This document shows, piece by piece, positions 59,424 to 64,000 of a stretch of DNA of 64,000 nucleotides. Under the pieces are notes generated by a model. That model ran no database searches. It was not told the origin of the DNA and worked only from the letters and a program-made list of their open reading frames with translations. The stretch spans positions 4,290,501-4,354,500 of the forward strand of contig CP114488.1 in the NCBI GenBank assembly GCA_027186245.1. Reading direction: 5' to 3'. The DNA is from Coriaria nepalensis. Its lineage: Eukaryota; Streptophyta; Magnoliopsida; Cucurbitales; Coriariaceae. Within the stretch, counting starts at the first letter, position 1; the number at the start of each line of letters is the position of its first letter. The position numbers were made by a program, and so were the translations under genes.

Positions 59424-59860
59424 TTGATGCTGATATGATCGTGGTCTGTAAGTGAATAAAAAACATAAGTCATCCAATACAAATTCCAATCTTAATGTTA
59501 AGGTGTAAATATATGAGCTTTATAAGAAGTCAATCCCAAAATTCAAAAGTCAAAACGTAGATTGCCAACAAAATATGACATAGCATATAACATGAGAGCA
59601 TATGACACGAAATGAGAGCTGAAAATTTACCAACGGAGTAGAAGAAGAAGAGCAAATGGGTAGAAGCGGGAAGTTGATTAATCAAAACTGAGGAAAAAAG
59701 GTTGGAAGTTAAAGAACTCTAAGAATGTGATTTATTGAAGAGGAGAGTGAAAAGAGGGATTACGTTTCAGTAAATCAGTCAAAAGTTGTTACCAGATAGT
59801 TGCCGAAAAGAGCTCTTAGTGAGAGGACTAGGTAGTAGTGTCACCAACGCCACGCCCGCG
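59424..59860 (-). promoter_or_regulatory. 5' UTR with leader intron and proximal promoter of GBSSI
   Basis: On the minus strand TTCACTTACAG ends at about 59444, giving an acceptor 20 bases before the ATG. A donor-like GTTGGTAAATTTT lies near 59630. A non-coding first exon and leader intron are usual for GBSSI. The exact start and a TATA box (candidate GATATTATAG near 59861-59870) are inferred. Confidence 0.45.
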
Positions 59861-60914
59861 CTATAATATCTTATCACTAAATTAGCTTTTTTCCTACTCA
59901 CCTGTGTAACCTCTCTTGAGTTCAAACCCAATTTATATACTCAATTTTAGCCAATTACTTAAAAATAAAAATAAATAAAAAATAATAAGTATTTTGGTGT
60001 TAGAAAATGGAGATAATGTAAGTCATAGTTTGTTTAGGTTAAAAAACAATTCTCCAGCTTTCCTTATACTGTACCTACTACTATAATCTTAACCAATGAC
60101 AAAAATTAGAGAAACTCTATGTTCTGTTAACAATATATTGCATCTAGACATTACGAAGTGGATTTGTAACATTAGAGATTTAAAACTCAGATTTTGAGGA
60201 AAGAGATTTGGATAATCTATGGATTAAGTTTAGTCTGCAATAAGATTAGCGCATATTAGTGAAAATGATTAGCGCATATTTTGAGAACACTATTTCTTGG
60301 TAAATCAATCTTTTTTCAAGCGAGTGTCAAGTAATAAAACGACAGAAACCCCTTCGTATTGTGTTTGCACAGGGTTCCCATATTTCCACGCATCAAGTTC
60401 GAGACAGCTGCTCCCTCTAGAAAGTAGCCTTCTCTTTGACCAATTGGCAATTACAGAGTAGCTTCTTTTATTTATTTTTATTTCATTTTTCTTTAATTTG
60501 CGTGTTTATATTGAAATGGACGGTTTATATTGAAAGTCGTTTGCGCTCTCATTTTCACTTTTCACGAGGGGGTTTCTAAAGATTCTTGCGGTTTGGTAAG
60601 AGGATTGATTTTCGTCCGTTAATTTTTTTTTTATTATTTTTTTTTTTTGGAAAGTAATTTTCGTCCGTTAATTCATCGGGTCATGGAAAGTGGAAACAAA
60701 TCAATCACTATATTTCCAAATCAATGACTATACATGATATTTTGGAGTCCGTACAAAATTAGCCACTTAATTCACTAGTGCGTACTAATTGAAAATCGAA
60801 CTCCTCGCTCAATGTGGTGTATTGGTTGATTACAGAGTTGTTTTAAACTTAACCCCAAAAACGTGATCCAAAAATAATATATAAAAATCTATTAAATTCG
60901 ATTAGATAAAATAA

Positions 60915-60949
<35 letters not shown>

Positions 60950-61799
60950 GTAGAAAACAATTATATAGGATTATAGGTAATATATTAAGTAATTTTATTT
61001 TTTTTATTATATATATACACTTATATATATTCTTACTTAATTATTTTTAAGATAATATCAACTTTAGTATATCTTATATCTTATATTTTCAAAAGAACAT
61101 TGTTATATTTATTTAGTACCTTTGCTTTTTTATTTTTTTAATGAAAGAACTTGAGTTTATTCCTTTATTTATTTTGCCTATATTTGAAATTTATTTTCAA
61201 AACTTTTTATTTTATTTTGTCTCGGAGAAGGTATCAAACTTAAGAGAAAGAATAAATGAAGAATAAATAATATTAAGTTCAAGCATTTATTATTTTATTG
61301 AATTTGTTATTTAATGAATTAACTTTTTATTTTTATTTTGAAGATAATTTATACTTTAAAGTTATGGATTTGATACTATTATTAATTTTTGTAAGATATT
61401 AAGTTTATATTTTTGTATATGAAAAAACCGGTCACCCGCGAATTTATACATAATCCAATTTGAAGATTTGGCTGAATTTCCAAGATATTTAGGTTAGCCA
61501 CGAGTTAAGATTTTAAAAACTGATCATATTTGGATTTGTCATAGAAATCATCCAAACCCGAGCCACCCGACTAATATAAACCCCTAATCATATCTATACT
61601 TCATCACTTTTATCAAATAACTCTAGATATGAATATGTATATCATAGGGAATATAAATCCAATTTTTTTAAGGAGTATAAAAATAAAATAGAGAAACAAT
61701 ATTTTATTCAGATCGAGGTGGTGAATACTTAAGTCAAACGTTTCTTGATTATCCAAAAAAGAGTGATATTCTTTAATTAAATAATATTTTAATTATGTT
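59861..61799. other. AT-rich intergenic DNA upstream of GBSSI, no gene seen
   Basis: No coding signal. It holds an (AT)n run at 60919-60946 and a short tandem duplication of TTTTCGTCCGTTAATT (60610 and 60658). Confidence 0.5.
60919..60946. repeat. (AT)n microsatellite
   Basis: An uninterrupted AT dinucleotide run of about 28 bases. Confidence 0.9.
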
Positions 61800-62690
61800 T
61801 ATTGAGACTCAAGTTGTGCAAAGCTTAAAGATATAAATTGTTTATTGTCAAAGAATCTAAAAAATGAACATTGATGATTCAGATAGACAATCACATAGTT
61901 ACACCTATAAGTATTTAAGGTGACTGATCTAATAGTCATTGGTGTTAGCAGAACATCATAATGATTATGTAGGTGTTTACTAGAGACTAAAATTACCGAA
62001 TGTGATACGTAGATAATTCTCAATGGTGATTAATACTCGTTGTTAATATGAATTATCTAGTGATTATATTACACTTGTTCTTTGAACCTGATATAACCTT
62101 GGTGTCTTATGTGTTGGGTTTTATATTTTGATATCGTTCCAATTAGTCCTAGCCAATGTTGAACACAAAGTGAACTATTGAGTATGAAATGTTGCACATG
62201 AATATTGTAAATAATCAAGAAGGAACCATCGTTTACGTATTTGGAAATAAGTCCTATGAGTTATATATTTTATTGAATAGTAAAATTCTTGCAAGGTAGT
62301 ATAGTATGAAAAGAGTTTCAATAAATTCTTTGTCAATGTTCATTAAAGATATAATATTTCATGATTTATCTATTAGGTTTCAACAGTTAAACCACACCTT
62401 AGGATGAAGCGGGACATTAGCTAAATGGAAAGATTATTATTGTATAGTTGTTAGTCACAACAGGTTTTTTTGGAAGATTCTTCCTTCTCATCTCTTGAGT
62501 AGTCTTAAAACTTTGTTAGAAGTCAATCTTTGTTTAGAAGAATTGACAGTTTAGTTTAAAATATGTTTCAAAACTTAACAAATCTAATTATGAATTTAGA
62601 TAAAATCATAGTGTTATGAGATTCTCCTACCGACGTAATGTAATACTTAATCGGTCACACATGTTAAAATGCAGACGTAATTCAATTAAG
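61800..62690 (+). repeat. Fourth copy of the dispersed AT-rich non-coding repeat
   Basis: Blocks match 12340-12970 in the same order, including AAGCTTAAAGA, ATTGATGATTCAGAT, ACAATCACATAGTT, ATTACCGAATGTGA and GAATTATCTAGTGA. It also continues in parallel with 52500-53000 (GAGTATGAAATGTTGCACATG, AGTCACAACAGGTTTTTT) and ends CTACCGACGTAATGTAATAC. Confidence 0.65.
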
Positions 62691-62939
62691 CTTTCTACGA
62701 GGATAAGGAAAATTGGTAGTTTTAATTTTAGGATAAAATCGTGATTTATCTTATAGTATAATTATAAGGGAAAAATAATAAATTATTAACTTATTAAATC
62801 TAATATCGTGCAGCTCTGCTAGCACAACTAAACATAATATTAATTTAATTAAAAATTAGTAATTTATATCAGGATATTTATTTAATTATAAAAGTATCTC
62901 GAATGTCTATAATCAGCAATTAGACACTAAAGGGTTAAC

Positions 62940-64000
62940 ATATTAATTTTTTAATTGGGTTTCATAAGTTAAATTAATCAAAGTGTTAAAGATCCATGAC
63001 AAGGTCAGCCATATATTAGGTGAGTCTTACCCATTGTTTCCTTAATTGGTTTAAGGAAACCTAAAACTATCAAGAAACCTAAAACCTTAAGGAATATTAT
63101 AAATACCCAATTATGGTGGCCGAAAATCACAAGTTTTTACTCGCATCTTGGCTGAAATCCTTAGTGTGAGAAAGTGAGACTTTCCCTTTCCTTTCCATGA
63201 GCTTTTTGAATCATATGATGAACCTTAAGATTATATAATCAACTAAGCGAACTGAACTACGTGGATTACAATTAGATGATGAACAATTAGGTACCTCAAT
63301 CTTCCTATTGAATTCGTCTATGATAAAGGAGCAAGGATATTCATCCAGTTCTATATTAAGATCAGAAATGTTTCTTAAATTTTAATCTCTTAGTTTCTTG
63401 GAACTTTTATGTACTTTCCATTAAATATATATTTGATATGTGTTTGCATGATCGATCTTGGTGTATGTCCATGTTTAGGATTACATCCGAAAATTGTTAA
63501 TTTATTATTTCTGCTTATGGATTACTCGTAGACTAACAATGTTATCAAATCCTATATCATACCGGTAAGCGTAGAAATCATTATTTTAATTTAATGTGTA
63601 ATATGTCATTGTGCTTAGATGTTCTTGAGTGATTCTTGAATATTTTTTGTCCTCACATATATACTATGTTTACAAAACTATGAGATAGTACATGCATAAC
63701 CTATATGTATTGATTGATCAGAATATGCTTGCTTCAAATCCCTCATTTGATAAGTTAAGCTAAAATTGGTCATAAAATTTTTATGCCTTGCCTTCCAAAT
63801 ATTATTAAATATGTGATACTTATATTAATTATGAGTTGGCTATCGATACGTGAGACTTATAATTGGTGTAAGTATATGAATTTATTATCTTATCATAAGA
63901 TGCTTGACTAAGTAGTGCTATCATCCTAGTGGATATGGACACAAACATGAGTTAATTTAATATATTACATTTCACAATAATGTTTGGATTAAGTTTAACT
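62940..64000 (+). repeat. Probable downstream part of the same LTR-like element
   Basis: A TATA-like ATTATAAATAC (63096-63106) is followed by a leader-like stretch. GGTGAGTCTTACCCATTG followed by TTTCCTTAATTGGTTTAAGG (63019-63056) reappears in reverse complement at 12971-13013. No reading frame; it runs off the window. Confidence 0.4.

Overview
The window looks like nuclear DNA of a dicot plant. It is AT-rich, its genes are split by GT-AG introns, the intergenic DNA is packed with decayed plant LTR retrotransposons, and it carries a plastid-type granule-bound starch synthase gene. I could not name the species.

Host genes: (1) about 2-8419 (+), the 3' part of a multi-exon gene that I do not recognise, with a Ty1/Copia element inside one intron. 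(2) 21414-28029 (+), a complete 8-exon gene for an 1149-residue PHD-finger protein. (3) 43519-44810 (-), a complete two-exon GH17 glucan endo-1,3-beta-glucosidase. (4) 56295-59423 (-), a complete 12-coding-exon granule-bound starch synthase I (GBSSI, 'waxy') of 609 residues. For genes 2-4, exons chosen at canonical splice sites sum to an exact reading frame. (5) 46840-50758 (-), a decayed FAR1-related sequence, split by a roughly 1.66 kb insertion.

Mobile DNA, left to right: a Copia element with both LTRs and a 5-bp target duplication (1089-5612); LTR-like AT-rich repeats (10390-12970); a Gypsy integrase tail with an LTR-like stretch holding a six-copy ~89-bp tandem repeat (13030-13776); a Copia 5' fragment (to ~14690) abutting a minus-strand Gypsy element (14740-18890); a ~1.5 kb internally reduced LTR element (28584-30063); a long foldback (30221-30328); a ~9.8 kb plus-strand Gypsy element with reciprocally truncated LTRs (30338-40160); a LINE 3' end with poly(A) (42566-43097); a ~430-bp direct repeat pair (45181-46360); and a Mutator-like transposon carrying a Ulp1-type protease domain (51513-55284, -). 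One AT-rich non-coding repeat family recurs at about 10.4, 12.35, 52.35 and 61.8 kb.

The genes do not form a pathway or operon. GBSSI (plastid amylose synthesis) and the GH17 enzyme (cell wall or extracellular) are independent neighbours about 11.5 kb apart. No CRISPR, rRNA or tRNA gene was seen. I found no convincing new multi-gene system. The best leads are the unidentified gene at the left edge, the mini-LTR element with a non-retroviral acidic reading frame, and several transposon domains with specific losses at catalytic residues.
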